From the NCBI GenBank assembly GCA_006739055.1, contig AP019702.1, forward strand, positions 5,047,388-5,111,387: DNA of 64,000 nt, given 5' to 3'. A program made the translations under genes and the position numbers. Of this stretch, positions 29,472-46,526 are shown one piece after another. The notes beneath the pieces are model-generated. The model was not told the origin of the DNA. It did not search any database and saw only the letters and a list, made by a program, of their open reading frames with translations. Every line of letters begins with the position of its first letter. Position 1 is the first letter of the stretch. Origin of the DNA: Allostella vacuolata. Lineage in GTDB: Bacteria > Pseudomonadota > Alphaproteobacteria > ATCC43930 > Allostellaceae.

Positions 29472-31010
29472 TCAGACCACGAAGGTCTTGGCGTAGGCCT
29501 GGATGAAGGCCGCCAGCTTCGCCTCGGTCGCCTTGGAAATTTCCCGCTCGGTGCGAATCGTCCGCAGCAGGTCGGCCCCCTGTCCGCGCATGTCGGCCAG
29601 CAGGCCATGCTCGAAGCGACCCACCGCCGACACCGGGATGCCGTCGAGATAACCGCGGACGCCGGTGAACAGCGACACGACCTGCTCCTCGATCGGCAGC
29701 GGCTGGTACTGCGGCTGCTTCAGCAGCTCGGTCAGGCGCGAGCCGCGCGCCAGCAGGCGCTGGGTCGAGGCATCGAGGTCGGATGCGAACTGCGAGAACG
29801 CTTCCATCTCGCGGAACTGCGCCAGTTCCAGCTTGATTGAGCCCGCGACCTGCTTCATCGCCTTGATCTGGGCGGCGGAGCCGACGCGGCTGACCGAGAT
29901 GCCGACGTTGATCGCCGGGCGGATGCCTCGATAGAAGAGGCTCGTCTCCAGGAAGATCTGGCCGTCGGTGATGGAGATGACGTTGGTCGGGATGTAGGCG
30001 GAAACGTCGCCCGCCTGGGTCTCGATGACCGGCAGCGCCGTCAGCGACCCCTTGCCCATCGCGTCCGACATCTTCGCCGCGCGCTCGAGCAGGCGGGAGT
30101 GCAGGTAGAAGACGTCACCCGGATAGGCCTCGCGGCCCGGCGGGCGGCGCAGCAGCAGCGACATCTGGCGATAGGCGACCGCCTGCTTCGACAGGTCATC
30201 GTAGAAGATGACCGCATGCATGCCGTTGTCGCGGAAGAACTCACCCATGGCGCAGCCCGTGTAGGGCGCCAGGAACTGCAGCGGCGCCGGCTCCGAGGCC
30301 GTCGCGGCGACGACGATCGTGTATTCGAGCGCGCCCGTGTCCTGCAGCGTCTTGACGATCTGGGCGACCGTGGAGCGCTTCTGGCCGATGGCGACGTAGA
30401 TGCAGAACAGCTTCTGCGAATCGTCGGTCGCGGCCTCGTTGATCTTCTTCTGGTTGATGATCGTGTCGATGATCACCGCGGTCTTGCCGGTCTGGCGATC
30501 GCCGATGATCAGCTCACGCTGGCCGCGGCCGACCGGAACCAGCGAATCGATCGCCTTCAGGCCGGTCTGCATCGGCTCGTGCACCGACTTGCGCGCGATG
30601 ATGCCGGGCGCCTTGACCTCGACCCGGGTGCGGACCGTGTCGACCAGGGGACCCTTGCCGTCGATCGGGTTGCCGAGGCCGTCCACGACGCGGCCGAGCA
30701 GGCCCTTGCCGATCGGCGCGTCGACGATCGAGCCGGTCCGCTTGACGAGGTCGCCTTCCTTGATCGAGCGGTCGTCGCCGAAGATGACCACGCCGACATT
30801 GTCGCTCTCGAGGTTGAGCGCCATGCCGCGGATGCCGCCGGGGAACTCCACCAGCTCGCCCGCCTGCACCTTGTCGAGCCCGTGGACGCGGGCGATGCCG
30901 TCGCCGACCGACAGGACCTGGCCCACTTCCGCAACGTCGGCTTCCGCACCGAAGTTGGCGATCTGTTCCTTGAGAATGGCGGAGATTTCCGCCGCGCGGA
31001 TTTCCATCAC
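29472..31010 (-). CDS. atpA: F1 ATP synthase subunit alpha
   Basis: Non-catalytic nucleotide-binding subunit of 512 residues with Walker [11 protein letters not shown], the N-terminal beta-barrel and C-terminal helical domain complete. The start overlaps the end of atpH by 4 bases. The Fo genes (atpB, E, F) are not adjacent; alphaproteobacteria normally keep them in a separate operon. Confidence 0.98.
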   Translation of the reverse strand: MMEIRAAEISAILKEQIANFGAEADVAEVGQVLSVGDGIARVHGLDKVQAGELVEFPGGIRGMALNLESDNVGVVIFGDDRSIKEGDLVKRTGSIVDAPIGKGLLGRVVDGLGNPIDGKGPLVDTVRTRVEVKAPGIIARKSVHEPMQTGLKAIDSLVPVGRGQRELIIGDRQTGKTAVIIDTIINQKKINEAATDDSQKLFCIYVAIGQKRSTVAQIVKTLQDTGALEYTIVVAATASEPAPLQFLAPYTGCAMGEFFRDNGMHAVIFYDDLSKQAVAYRQMSLLLRRPPGREAYPGDVFYLHSRLLERAAKMSDAMGKGSLTALPVIETQAGDVSAYIPTNVISITDGQIFLETSLFYRGIRPAINVGISVSRVGSAAQIKAMKQVAGSIKLELAQFREMEAFSQFASDLDASTQRLLARGSRLTELLKQPQYQPLPIEEQVVSLFTGVRGYLDGIPVSAVGRFEHGLLADMRGQGADLLRTIRTEREISKATEAKLAAFIQAYAKTFVV

Positions 31011-31567
31011 GCGACCCCTTTCATCGCGAGCTCGAGACGTTGCAGCTTCGTGCGGAGCGAGGAATCGACCATCCGCGAGCCCACGCGGACGACCAGCCCA
31101 CCCAGAAGCGAGGGATCGACCGAAAGGTCGACCGAGACTTTGCCGCCGACCGAGCGGCGGAGCGAGTCCGTCACCTTGGCCAGCTGGGATTCGGAAAGCG
31201 GCGCGGCCGAGGTGACCTGCGCCGTGACCTCGCCGCGGCGGCGCGCGAGCTCGGCCAGGAACGCCTTGATCATCGCCGAGACGGCGAAGAGGCGCCGGTT
31301 GCGCGCCAGCAGGCCGAGGAAGTTGCGCGTCAGCGCATCGAAACCCGCCTGCTCGGCGACGGCTGCGACGGCCTTGGCCTGCTGCTCGCGGCTCAGCACG
31401 GGGCTGCGGACCAGCCGCTCGAGGTCACTGCTGTCGGCCAGCATCGCGCGCAGGCCGCGCAGATCCTCAGCCACGGAATCGATCGCCCGACGCTCGTCGG
31501 CGAGGTCGAAGAGCGCACTCGCGTAGCGCTCGGCCAGCCCGGCGGATTCTGACGCTTTGGCAGCCAC
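31007..31567 (-). CDS. atpH: F1 ATP synthase subunit delta
   Basis: Peripheral-stalk subunit of 186 residues connecting F1 to Fo. Conserved [14 protein letters not shown] at the start and [34 protein letters not shown] at the C-terminus. It is the first gene of atpHAGDC, with 223 bases to the next gene upstream, which must contain its promoter. Confidence 0.96.
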   Translation of the reverse strand: MAAKASESAGLAERYASALFDLADERRAIDSVAEDLRGLRAMLADSSDLERLVRSPVLSREQQAKAVAAVAEQAGFDALTRNFLGLLARNRRLFAVSAMIKAFLAELARRRGEVTAQVTSAAPLSESQLAKVTDSLRRSVGGKVSVDLSVDPSLLGGLVVRVGSRMVDSSLRTKLQRLELAMKGVA

Positions 31568-31727
31568 GAAACCTTCCCTTCAGCGCCTGGGGGATGCGCG
31601 CCTCGAATGCCCCCGCATAGACAATGGACACCCGTCGGGCAGGATGGCCCGCCCGAGCGCGGCGGTTCACTAACATGGGGCCAGCGGCGCTGCAACAATC
31701 GCCCGCCGGAAAATGGCCGCAACCGCG

Positions 31728-31761
31728 AAAAAGGGCCCGCGGCGCAGCGCCGCGGGCCCTT
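31728..31761 (-). terminator. Rho-independent terminator of the lectin-like lipoprotein gene
   Basis: A 14-bp perfect stem (arms 31731-31744 and 31748-31761, loop CAG) is followed on the minus strand by a run of five Ts. It begins 30 bases after the stop of the gene at 31791. It is the cleanest intrinsic terminator in the window. Confidence 0.85.
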
Positions 31762-31790
31762 GGGCGAGCTTGCCTTTTCGAGTGCCGGAA

Positions 31791-32558
31791 TCAGCAGCGA
31801 AGCTCGGCCCGCTGCCCTTCCCGGCCGCCGGCCTGGCGACGATCGCCGCGGCCGCAGCTGTACGTCACGTCCAGCACCTTCGGTTCGCCGAAGGCCGGGT
31901 CGCCGCACAGGGCGTTGTCGACCCGGACACCGCACCGGTCGCGCCCGTTGCACTGCTGGGCGACGGCCGGCGCCGCGTTGCAGGCCCGCGAGCGGCTGCC
32001 GTAGCGCGCATCCAGGACGCGGATGTCCCGATCCCCGCCGGGGCGGCCGGCGCCGGGACCGGGCCCGCCGAAGCCGGGGCCGGGCGCAGGCCGGCCGAAG
32101 ACCTGCGCCTGGGCCTGGCCGCGTTCGCATTCCAGGCGGACGCGCTGGCCCTCGCGGGCCCGGGTCGAATCCTGGTCGGACCCGCGACGCCCCTCGCAGC
32201 CGAACGAGAGGCGCAGTTCCTTCACCTGGTTGGGTGCCGGGTCGCCGCAGAGGTGGTTGCCGACCTCGAACTCGCAGCCGCGGCGCCCGTTGCACTCCCG
32301 CGCGATGCTGCGCTCGGCGTTGCAGAAGCGCCCGCGCTCGCCATAGTCGGCGTTGTAGATTTCCAGGCCGCGACCCTGGGCCAGCTGGATCCGCGCCTCA
32401 CCGGCATCGGCCGTCTGGATGTACCCCGGCTGGCCATAGGCCGGCTGGACGTAGGCTGGCTGCGCGTAGGCGACCGACGGCCCGCCCTGTCGCGCCTGAT
32501 CATCGACGCAGCCCATGAGCAACAGCGCCCCCGCCATCGCCGCAACAAATATCCGCAT
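31791..32558 (-). CDS. Lipoprotein with two Cys-rich SUEL/rhamnose-lectin-like repeats
   Basis: Exported protein of 255 residues. The signal peptide ends in lipobox L-M-G-C (Cys17). Residues 30-46 are AYxQP tandem repeats. Two homologous units follow (about 66-144 and 179-255), joined by a Gly/Pro-rich linker, each with six Cys at matching places (79, 89, 95, 104, 121, 144 and 193, 203, 209, 218, 235, 255), a YG motif, CNGRxxC, LCGDPA and a final REGQRxxLxC. The order YG, C, CxG, C, GDP, KxL, C resembles the galactose/rhamnose-binding SUEL lectin domain. Sugar binding at the cell surface is inferred. It has its own terminator. Confidence 0.72.
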   Translation of the reverse strand: MRIFVAAMAGALLLMGCVDDQARQGGPSVAYAQPAYVQPAYGQPGYIQTADAGEARIQLAQGRGLEIYNADYGERGRFCNAERSIARECNGRRGCEFEVGNHLCGDPAPNQVKELRLSFGCEGRRGSDQDSTRAREGQRVRLECERGQAQAQVFGRPAPGPGFGGPGPGAGRPGGDRDIRVLDARYGSRSRACNAAPAVAQQCNGRDRCGVRVDNALCGDPAFGEPKVLDVTYSCGRGDRRQAGGREGQRAELRC

Positions 32559-32668
32559 GTGTGCCTCCTCCCGATGCCCCTGGGGGCATGCCGGACAACG
32601 TCCGGGCCGGCGACGTTAGTCCGGCCCGGGCCGGCGGGCAACGCGGCCCGCCGATCGATGGCTCAACG

Positions 32669-34906
32669 CTAGAGGAAGCCGTAGGGATCCACGTCGATCT
32701 GGCAGCGCACGCTGGCCGGCAGGCGGACCTGGTCGAGCCAGTCGCGCAGGATCGCCTGCAGGGGCGCCCGGCGGGGGGCGTTGACCAGGAAGCGGCGGCG
32801 GTGGCGGCCGCGCAGCACCGCGAGCGGGGCGGGCGCCGGCCCCAGCACCGACAGGTCGGGTGCGGCGGGCGCGGTCCGCGCCAGCATCGTCGCCGCACGG
32901 TCGACGTCGGGGGCGGAGGGGCTGGACAGGATCAGGGCCGCGAGCCGGGCGAAGGGCGGCATGTGGGCCTGCCGCCGCCCCTCCGCCTCGGCGGCCAGGA
33001 AGCCGTCGCGGTCGCCGCGGGCCAGCGCCTGCATGACCGGATGGGCCGGGTCGAGGGTCTGGAGATAGACGATGCCCGGCCGCTCCGCGCGGCCCGCACG
33101 CCCGGCCACCTGGCTCAGCAGCTGGAAGGTGCGCTCGCCCGCCCGCAGGTCGCCGCCATGCAGGCCGAGATCGGCATCGACCACGCCCACCAGCGTCAGC
33201 ATCGGGAAGTGATGGCCCTTCGCCACCACCTGGGTCCCGATCAGGATGTCCACCTCGTGCCGGCCGACCCGATCGACCAGCGCCTCGATCGCCCGCGGCC
33301 CGGTCAGGGTGTCGCTCGCCACCAGCTCCACCCGGGCATCCGGGAAGCGCTGGGCTACCTCTTCGGCCAGACGCTCCACGCCAGGGCCGCAGGCGGCCAG
33401 CGTGTCCTCCTCGCCGCAGGCCGGGCATTGCCGCGGCAGGGCGGTCGAGTAGCCGCAATGGTGGCACTGCAGCCGCCCCGCCAGGCGATGCTCGACCAGC
33501 CAGGCGGTACAGGAGGGGCATTCCAGGCGATGGCCGCAGGCCCGGCACAGGGTCAGCGGCGCATAGCCGCGGCGGTTCAGGAACAGGAGTGCCTGCTCGC
33601 CCGCCGCCAGCGTCTCGGTCATCGCCCGGACCAGGGTCGGGGCCAGCCAGCGCTGCCGTTCCGGCCGGTCGCGGCGCAGGTCGATCATGCGGATCTCGGG
33701 CAGCTGCGCCCCGCCATGGCGATCCGGCAGGCGCAGCATGCGGTATCGGCCGGTTTCGACATTGATGACCGATTCGAGCGACGGCGTGGCCGAGGCCAGG
33801 ACGACCGGAATGCCGCCGATATGGCCGCGCAGCACGGCCATGTCGCGGCCGTGATAGATGACCCCGTCCTCCTGCTTGAAGGCGCCGTCATGCTCCTCGT
33901 CGACGACGATCAGCCCGAGGTCGGCATAGGGCAGGAACAGCGCCGACCGCGCGCCGACGACGACCCGCGCGGCGCCGGTCGCCGCCGCCCGCCAGTTGCG
34001 CCGCCGGTCGCGGGACGAGACCTCCGAATGCCACTCCGCCGGCGGCTGGCCGAAGCGGCGCTCGAACCGGTCCAGCCACTGGCCGGTCAGCGCGATCTCC
34101 GGCACCAGGACCAGGGCCTGCCGCCCCTCGGCCAGGCAGGCGCCGATCGCCTCGAAATAGACCTCGGTCTTGCCCGAGCCGGTGACGCCGTCGAGCAGCA
34201 CCGTGCCGGCCCGATGCTCGCGCACCTGCGCCACCAGGTCGGCGGCGGCCGCCGCCTGCTCGGCCGACAGCTCCGGGCCGGGCAGGCGCCAGTCCGGCAC
34301 CGGCAGCGGCCGGTCGCCCGGCACCGGCACCGCCTCCAGGAGCCCCTGGTCGACCAGCCCGCGCACGACACCGGTGCCGACGCCGGCCAGCCGGGCGATT
34401 TCGCCGAGCGGCCGGGCCGCCTCGTCGCCCAGGGCTTCCAGCACCTTGCGGCGGGCGGGCGTCAGGCGCGTGTCGGGTCCGGCCGGCCGCCCCGACCGGC
34501 GATAGAGGATCGCCGGCGCGGCCGGCGCCAGGGCCGCCGTGGCGCCGAGCGACAGGCGCAGCACCGCCCCCGGCGGCGACACGGTGTAGGCCGCGACCCG
34601 GTCGAGAAAATGGCGATGGGCCTCCGGCATGGGCGGCACGTCGTAGCGCAGGAGCACGGGCTTGAGGCGGGCCGCATCGACCTCGCCGGTGGCCGGCCCC
34701 CAGACCACGCCGACATGCCGGGTGCCGCCGAGCGGCACCGCCACATAGTCCCCGGGGCCGAGTTCCATGCCCGGCGGAACCGCATAGTCATAGGCCCCCT
34801 TCAGGGGCAAGGGCAGCAGCACGGCGACCCGCGCCGGGCCGGGGCCGGGCGCGCGGGCGGGTGCGGCACGCGGCGAACTGGCGTGGTCGGGCGGCATCGG
34901 ATACAT
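32669..34906 (-). CDS. priA: Primosomal protein N' (replication restart helicase PriA)
   Basis: DNA helicase of 745 residues that reloads replisomes at stalled forks. N-terminal DNA-binding domain, Walker [13 protein letters not shown], Walker B with VVDEEHD, the zinc-binding Cys cluster [13 protein letters not shown] ... CHHCG ... CPACGEED, and helicase motifs V-VI ([20 protein letters not shown]) are all present. It is divergent from transaldolase, with 71 bases between the starts. Confidence 0.96.
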   Translation of the reverse strand: MYPMPPDHASSPRAAPARAPGPGPARVAVLLPLPLKGAYDYAVPPGMELGPGDYVAVPLGGTRHVGVVWGPATGEVDAARLKPVLLRYDVPPMPEAHRHFLDRVAAYTVSPPGAVLRLSLGATAALAPAAPAILYRRSGRPAGPDTRLTPARRKVLEALGDEAARPLGEIARLAGVGTGVVRGLVDQGLLEAVPVPGDRPLPVPDWRLPGPELSAEQAAAAADLVAQVREHRAGTVLLDGVTGSGKTEVYFEAIGACLAEGRQALVLVPEIALTGQWLDRFERRFGQPPAEWHSEVSSRDRRRNWRAAATGAARVVVGARSALFLPYADLGLIVVDEEHDGAFKQEDGVIYHGRDMAVLRGHIGGIPVVLASATPSLESVINVETGRYRMLRLPDRHGGAQLPEIRMIDLRRDRPERQRWLAPTLVRAMTETLAAGEQALLFLNRRGYAPLTLCRACGHRLECPSCTAWLVEHRLAGRLQCHHCGYSTALPRQCPACGEEDTLAACGPGVERLAEEVAQRFPDARVELVASDTLTGPRAIEALVDRVGRHEVDILIGTQVVAKGHHFPMLTLVGVVDADLGLHGGDLRAGERTFQLLSQVAGRAGRAERPGIVYLQTLDPAHPVMQALARGDRDGFLAAEAEGRRQAHMPPFARLAALILSSPSAPDVDRAATMLARTAPAAPDLSVLGPAPAPLAVLRGRHRRRFLVNAPRRAPLQAILRDWLDQVRLPASVRCQIDVDPYGFL

Positions 34907-34977
34907 TCTAATCCTGGATTCGACGGGCGGGAACGCGCCTGTCGCGCGCAGATATCGCTGCCGAGGGACCGAAACCG

Positions 34978-35658
34978 TTGAAATTCTTCATCGACACCGC
35001 CGACATTGCAGAGATTCGCGAGCTGGCGGCGACCGGGCTGGTGGACGGCGTGACGACCAACCCGTCGCTCGTCGCCAAGACCGGTCGCGACTTCCTGGAG
35101 ACGGTGGCGGAGATCTGCGCCCTCGTGCCCGGCCCGGTCAGCGCCGAGGTGACGGCGACCGACCATGACGGCATGCTGGCCGAAGGCCGCCGGCTGGCCA
35201 AGATCGCCGCCAACGTCACCGTCAAGGTGCCGCTGACCCCGGCCGGCCTGCGCACCTGCAAGGCGCTGACCGACGAAGGCACCATGGTCAACGTCACGCT
35301 GTGCTTTTCCGCCGCCCAGGCGATCCTGGCGGCCAAGGCCGGTGCCACGTTCGTCTCTCCCTTCGTCGGCCGGCTCGACGACATCGGCACCGACGGGATG
35401 ATGCTGATCGAGGAGATCTGCACCATCTACGACCTCTATCCGGCGCTGCAGACCGAGGTCCTGGTGGCCTCCGTGCGCAACCCGGGGCATGTCGTCGCCG
35501 CGGCCAAGCTGGGCGCCCACGTGGCCACCCTGCCGCCGGCCGTCCTGCGCCAGATGTACCATCATCCGCTGACCGACAAGGGGCTGGCGGCGTTCCTCGC
35601 CGACTGGGCCAAGACCGGCCAGTCGATCCTGGGCGGCCCCAAGGCCGCGGCGGAATAG
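34978..35658 (+). CDS. tal: Transaldolase (short, TalB-like/FSA-type fold)
   Basis: Small transaldolase of 226 residues of the pentose phosphate pathway; the size also fits fructose-6-phosphate aldolase. The Schiff-base lysine is Lys83 in [22 protein letters not shown] and FVGRLDDIG are conserved. The start is TTG 34978, giving the universal N-terminus [10 protein letters not shown]. It leads a rightward run with DUF484 and xerC. Confidence 0.92.
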   Translation: MKFFIDTADIAEIRELAATGLVDGVTTNPSLVAKTGRDFLETVAEICALVPGPVSAEVTATDHDGMLAEGRRLAKIAANVTVKVPLTPAGLRTCKALTDEGTMVNVTLCFSAAQAILAAKAGATFVSPFVGRLDDIGTDGMMLIEEICTIYDLYPALQTEVLVASVRNPGHVVAAAKLGAHVATLPPAVLRQMYHHPLTDKGLAAFLADWAKTGQSILGGPKAAAE

Positions 35659-35676
35659 GCCGGGGGCGTCGATACC

Positions 35677-36429
35677 ATGGTTGACCGGCGCAGCGAGACG
35701 GCGGGGGAGACGGCGACCACGCCCCCCGGCCCGGCCCCGACCCCGCCGCCGATCAATGCCGGCCGCGTCGCCGCCTACCTGCGCGCCCATCCCGACTTCC
35801 TGGTCCGCCACCCGGATCTGGTCGCCGTCCTGACGCCGCCCGCGCCCGACCGCGGCGACGGGGTGGTCGACATGCAGCAGTTCATGCTGAAGCGGCTGCA
35901 GGACGAGATGCAGCGCATCAAGGAGGAGCAACGCGACCTCCTCAAGGCGACCCGCGCCAACATCCAGAGCCAGGCCCGCATCCATGACGCCGCCCTGGCG
36001 CTGCTCGGCGCCCGCACCTTCGAGCATCTGGTGCAGACCTTCACCACCGACCTGTCGCTGCTGCTCGACGTGGACGTGGTGACGCTGTGCGTGGAGACCT
36101 TCGACGGCCGCCTGCCGCGCGTCGACGTGCAGGGTCTGGCCGGCCTGCCGGTCGGCTCGGTCGGCGACCTGATCGGCGTCGACCGCGACGTGCTGCTGCG
36201 GGACGACGTGGTCGGGGACCCGCTCCTGTTCGGCGCCGGCGCCGGCCTCGTCCGCTCCGACGCGCTGATCCGCCTGGCCCTGTCGGGCTCGGCCCCGCCC
36301 TGCCTGCTGGCGATGGGCTCGCGCGACCCGCAGCGCTTCCATCCCGGGCAGGGCACCGAGCTGCTGGGCTTCCTCGGCAAGGTGGGATCGCTGTCGATCC
36401 GCTCCTGGCTCGACCTGCCCCCGGCGTGA
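35677..36429 (+). CDS. DUF484 family protein
   Basis: Cytoplasmic protein of 250 residues. N-terminal VAAYLRAHPDFLVRHPDLVAVLTPP is the DUF484 signature, followed by a likely coiled coil (LKRLQDEMQRIKEEQRDLL, about residues 70-90) and a GAF-like C-terminal domain. Function is unknown; the gene is conserved beside xerC in proteobacteria. It overlaps xerC by GTGA. Confidence 0.9.
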   Translation: MVDRRSETAGETATTPPGPAPTPPPINAGRVAAYLRAHPDFLVRHPDLVAVLTPPAPDRGDGVVDMQQFMLKRLQDEMQRIKEEQRDLLKATRANIQSQARIHDAALALLGARTFEHLVQTFTTDLSLLLDVDVVTLCVETFDGRLPRVDVQGLAGLPVGSVGDLIGVDRDVLLRDDVVGDPLLFGAGAGLVRSDALIRLALSGSAPPCLLAMGSRDPQRFHPGQGTELLGFLGKVGSLSIRSWLDLPPA

Positions 36430-37361
36430 CCGCGCCGGACGGCCGGGACCGGTTGGCCGAGGCCCGCCGCGCCTGGGCCGCCTGGCTCGAATCGGAACGG
36501 CGTCTGTCCCCGCACACCCTGGCTGCCTATCGCGACGACCTGGCGGCCTTCATCGGCTTCCTGGCCGATCATCTGGGCGGCCCCCCCACCCTCGACGACC
36601 TGATCGGGCTGCGCCCGGCGGACTATCGCGCGTGGCTGGCGCGCCGCGCGCGCGACGACTATGCGCGTACCTCCACCGCCCGCGCCCTGTCGGTGGTGCG
36701 CGGCTTCGTGCGCTTCCTCGATCGCCGCGGCTTCGGACACGCCCCGGCCGTCGCCGCGGTGCGGGCGCCGAAGCTGCCCCGATCCATTCCCAAGGCGCTG
36801 ACGGCGGAAGGGGCGGCCGCGATCCTGGAGGATGTGGGCGAGGATGCCCTGCCCTGGATCGCCGCCCGGGACACGGCGCTGCTGTCGCTGCTCTATGGCT
36901 GCGGGCTGCGCATCGGCGAGGCGCTGGGCCTGCCGCGCCGCGCCGCGCCCCTGGGCGAGGCGCTGTCGGTCGTCGGCAAGGGCCGCAAGGAGCGGCGGGT
37001 GCCGGTCCTGCCGGCGGTGCGGGAGGCCATGGCCGCCTATCTCGCCCTCTGTCCCTGGCGGGTGGCGCCCGACGGCGCCCTGTTCCTCGGCGCCCGCGGC
37101 GGACCGCTGCAGCCGGCGGTGGCCCAGCGCCGCATGCGCGATGCCCGCCGGCGCCTCGGCCTGCCCGAATCGGCCACCCCGCACGCGCTGCGCCACAGCT
37201 TCGCCACCCACCTGCTGGCGGCCGGCGGCGACCTGCGGGCGATCCAGGAGCTGCTCGGCCACGCCTCGCTGTCGACGACGCAGCGCTACACCGCCGTCGA
37301 CACCGCCCAGCTGGTCGAGACCTACAACCGCGCCCATCCCCGCGCCCGCGCCGGCGACTGA
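36426..37361 (+). CDS. xerC: Tyrosine recombinase XerC
   Basis: Site-specific recombinase of 311 residues that resolves chromosome dimers at dif together with XerD. The catalytic residues are visible: Arg162 (GLRIGEAL), Lys185, His253 and Arg256 (HALRHSF), His279 (LLGHASL) and Tyr288. The SAM-like N-terminal DNA-binding domain spans residues 10-105. The start is GTG 36426 inside the DUF484 stop. The placement with DUF484 distinguishes a chromosomal XerC from a mobile-element integrase. Confidence 0.93.
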   Translation: MTAPDGRDRLAEARRAWAAWLESERRLSPHTLAAYRDDLAAFIGFLADHLGGPPTLDDLIGLRPADYRAWLARRARDDYARTSTARALSVVRGFVRFLDRRGFGHAPAVAAVRAPKLPRSIPKALTAEGAAAILEDVGEDALPWIAARDTALLSLLYGCGLRIGEALGLPRRAAPLGEALSVVGKGRKERRVPVLPAVREAMAAYLALCPWRVAPDGALFLGARGGPLQPAVAQRRMRDARRRLGLPESATPHALRHSFATHLLAAGGDLRAIQELLGHASLSTTQRYTAVDTAQLVETYNRAHPRARAGD

Positions 37362-37385
37362 CCCTATCGGAGGCCCGCCGCACCC

Positions 37386-38024
37386 ATGTTCGACCCCGTC
37401 GCCCTGGCGATCTTCGTGCTGGCCGCCCTCGTGATCGCGGCCACGCCCGGCCCCGGCATCCTCTACGTCGCGGCACGGGCGCTGGCCGGCGGGCGGGCCG
37501 AAGGGATCGCCTCCAGCGTCGGCACGGGCGTCGGCGGCCTCGTCCATGTCCTGGGCGGCGCACTCGGCCTGTCCGCGCTGCTGCTCGCCAGCGCCGAGCT
37601 CTTCGCGGTCTTCAAGCTGCTGGGGGCAGCCTATCTCGTCCACCTCGGCATCCAGGCGATCCGGACCGCCGGCGCCCCCATCGACGTCGTGCCGGCAGCG
37701 GCGGCCGGCGCCGCCCGGGCCCTGCGCCAGGGCATCCTGGTCGAGGCGCTCAACCCCAAGACCGCCGCCTTCTTCCTGGCCTTCCTGCCGCAGTTCGTCG
37801 ACCCCGCGCGCGGCGACCCGGCCGTGCAGTTCGCCGTGCTCGGCGCCCTGTCGGTCACCCTCAACACGGCGGTCGACCTCGTGGTGGCGCTGGCGGCCGC
37901 GCGCATCCGCCGGCGCATCGCCGCGAACCCGCACCTCGTGCGGCGCATCCGCCAGGGGAGCGGCGGGCTGTTCTGCGGCCTGGGGCTGCTCCTCGCCTTC
38001 GCCCGGCGTCCGGCCGCGGCATAG
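37386..38024 (+). CDS. LysE/RhtB family exporter
   Basis: Inner-membrane exporter of 212 residues with about six helices and the family motif ATPGPGILYVAARALAGG near the N-terminus. Members export amino acids such as lysine or homoserine; this one's substrate is unknown. It starts 24 bases after xerC and ends 16 bases before the FAD-dependent oxidoreductase, so the two may be functionally linked. Confidence 0.88.
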   Translation: MFDPVALAIFVLAALVIAATPGPGILYVAARALAGGRAEGIASSVGTGVGGLVHVLGGALGLSALLLASAELFAVFKLLGAAYLVHLGIQAIRTAGAPIDVVPAAAAGAARALRQGILVEALNPKTAAFFLAFLPQFVDPARGDPAVQFAVLGALSVTLNTAVDLVVALAAARIRRRIAANPHLVRRIRQGSGGLFCGLGLLLAFARRPAAA

Positions 38025-38040
38025 ATCGGGAACCATATCG

Positions 38041-39170
38041 ATGGATCGCGACGTCATCATCCTGGGCGGTGGCATGGCCGGCCTCTCGGCGGCCTATTTC
38101 CTGTCGCAGCACGCCTCGGTGCTCCTGCTCGAGCGCGAGACGGCGCTCGGCTACCACAGTTCCGGCCGCAGCGCGGCGCAGTTCACGGTCGGCATCTCGG
38201 CTCCGACCATGCGGCGGCTGGCCCAGGCCAGCCGGTCGTTCCTGGAAGCGCCGCCGGACGGCTTCGCCGCCGCCCCGATCCTGTCGCCGCGCGGCAGCAT
38301 GACGGTGGCGCCGGCCGGGCAGGAGGCGAAGCTGCACCGGCAGCACGCCATGCTGGCGGAGGCCGGGGCCGGGGCCCGCCTGCTGGACGCGACGGAGGCG
38401 CTCGCCCTGTTTCCCGCGCTCGACCCGGCCCAGGTGGCGGCCGGGGTGTTCGAGGCGAGCGCCATGGACATCGACGTCGACCTGCTGCTGCAGGGCTTCG
38501 CCCGCGGCGCCCGGGCCCAGGGGGCCATGATCGCGACCGACAGCCGGATCGAGGCGATCGAGCGCCGGTCCGGCCGCTGGACCGTGCGCACCGACGCGGC
38601 CACGTTCTCCGCCCCCCTGCTGCTCAATGCGGCCGGCGCCTGGGTCGACCAGGTGGCGGACATGGCCGGGCGGGCGCCGATCGGCATCACCCCCTGCCGG
38701 CGCACCGCCTTCACCTTCGCCCCGCCGCCCGGCATGGACACCGACCGCTGGCCGCACGTGAATTCGGTCGCCCACGACTGGTACGTGAAGCCGGAGACCG
38801 GGCGCCTGATGGGCAGCCTTTCCGACCAGACCCCGACCGAGCCGTGCGACGCGCAGCCGGACGACCTCGACGTCGCCCAGGGCATCTACAACATCGAGCA
38901 GGCGACCCGCTTCACCATCGCCCGGCCGCTCAGCCGCTGGGCGGGCCTGCGCAGCTTCGTCGCCGACCGCAGCCCGGTCGCGGGGGCGGGCGGGCGGGTG
39001 ACGAGGGCTTCTTCTGGCTGGCCGGCCAGGGCGGCTGCGGCATCCTGACCGCGCCGGCGCTGGGCCAGGCGATCGCGGCGCTCATGCTGGGCCGGGACCT
39101 GCCGGCCGCCCAGCGCGAGATCGGGCTGGCGGCCGCCGATCTGGCACCCGATCGCCCCACCCTCGGCTAG
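38041..39170 (+). pseudogene. FAD-dependent (DAO/DadA-like) oxidoreductase with a frameshift
   Basis: The first frame (38041 to about 38985) encodes a DAO-family flavoprotein: FAD loop GGGMAGLSAAYFL, the YHSSGRSAAQF segment and C-terminal domain. Translation then runs into RVTRASSG and stops at 39048, while the expected C-terminus (DEGFFWLAGQGGCGILTAP) lies in the -1 frame and ends at 39170. One base is missing in the G-rich stretch 38979-38999. Joined, the protein would be about 376 residues, normal for the family (glycine or D-amino-acid oxidase type). It may be a real inactivation or a sequencing error in the G run. Confidence 0.8.
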
Positions 39171-39952
39171 GCCAGCAGGCCCTTGGCCACCAGCACGCCG
39201 CCGCCGACCAGGATCGCGGCCTCCAGGATGTGGGTATGGAGGGTGGCCGAGAAGCGGCGGACCATCCAGCGGGCGATGAAGGCGCCGGGGGTCGTCACCG
39301 CCCCGATCATCAGGGCCATCGCCCAGTTGGACGGCGACAGCGAGCCCGCCGCCTGGAACACGCCGGTCTTGACGACCGAGGTCACCAGCGTGACCGCGCA
39401 GTCGGTCGCCAGCACCGCGGGGCCCGCCAGGCCGGCCGCCATGAAGATCGAGAGCAGCAGGATGCCGGACCCGGCGGTGCTGCCGACCAGCACGCCGTAG
39501 CCGGCGCCGGCCACCGCCATGCCCGGCTCGGACAGGCGGTACTGCAGGCGCCGCGCCAGGCGCCGGACCGGCACCATGACGATCAGGAAGGCGCCGATCA
39601 GGGCGCCGGCACCGGGCCCGGTCAGCAGGGAATAGCCGTAGGCGCCAACGATGCAGCCCGGCACCGCGGCGGCCGCGACGATCAGGAAGGCGCGCCGGTC
39701 GAGATGCTCGCGAAAGACCCAGAAGCGGCTGGCGTTGGTGAAGAAGGCCGACGCCCCGATCACCGGCACCGTCGCCTCCGCGCCGATGGTCGGGACCAGG
39801 ACCAGCGGCAGCAGCAGGCCCGGCCCGTACCCCGCGAGCCCCCCGATGACGGAGGCGGCCATGGCGACCGCCAGCACCATCAGGTACTCGATAAGCGAGA
39901 TCTCCGCGAACAGGAGCTGCCAGAGGTCGCCCGAGGCGGACTCCCCCATCAA
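39167..39952 (-). CDS. TSUP (TauE/SafE) family transporter
   Basis: Membrane protein of 261 residues with eight or so hydrophobic segments arranged as two halves, typical of the TauE/SafE family, which exports sulfite, sulfoacetate or related organic anions. It begins 31 bases after lpdA on the same strand and overlaps the end of the convergent oxidoreductase by 4 bases. ATG 39952 and 39949 are both possible. The substrate is unknown. Confidence 0.85.
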   Translation of the reverse strand: MMGESASGDLWQLLFAEISLIEYLMVLAVAMAASVIGGLAGYGPGLLLPLVLVPTIGAEATVPVIGASAFFTNASRFWVFREHLDRRAFLIVAAAAVPGCIVGAYGYSLLTGPGAGALIGAFLIVMVPVRRLARRLQYRLSEPGMAVAGAGYGVLVGSTAGSGILLLSIFMAAGLAGPAVLATDCAVTLVTSVVKTGVFQAAGSLSPSNWAMALMIGAVTTPGAFIARWMVRRFSATLHTHILEAAILVGGGVLVAKGLLA

Positions 39953-39983
39953 TCGGCCGGGGACATCGGCGTGGCCGGGCCCG

Positions 39984-41390
<1,407 letters not shown>

Positions 41391-41401
41391 GGCGCGGCTC
41401 C

Positions 41402-42631
<1,230 letters not shown>

Positions 42632-42717
42632 GGTCGTCCTTTGTTCCGAACGGTTCCGGGGAGCCCCCGGGGTCAGTCTCTGCGGCCCCGCGAGGGGCGG
42701 ATGGTCAATTCAGCGGA

Positions 42718-45609
<2,892 letters not shown>

Positions 45610-45650
45610 AGGTCGAAATCTCCAGGCCGGCCGGGGGGTACCGGCGGCAC

Positions 45651-46525
<875 letters not shown>

Positions 46526-46526
<1 letters not shown>

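Noticed and set aside
29607-31526. Long plus-strand frames opposite atpA
   Set aside because: They lie antisense to strongly conserved ATP synthase genes and carry no domain signal.
32603-32628. CGGGCCGG/CCGGCCCG repeat after priA as a terminator
   Set aside because: There is no U-run and such short GC repeats are frequent in DNA this rich in GC.
36426-37361. xerC as integrase of a mobile element
   Set aside because: It is coupled to DUF484, the usual chromosomal context, and no attachment repeats or phage genes are near.
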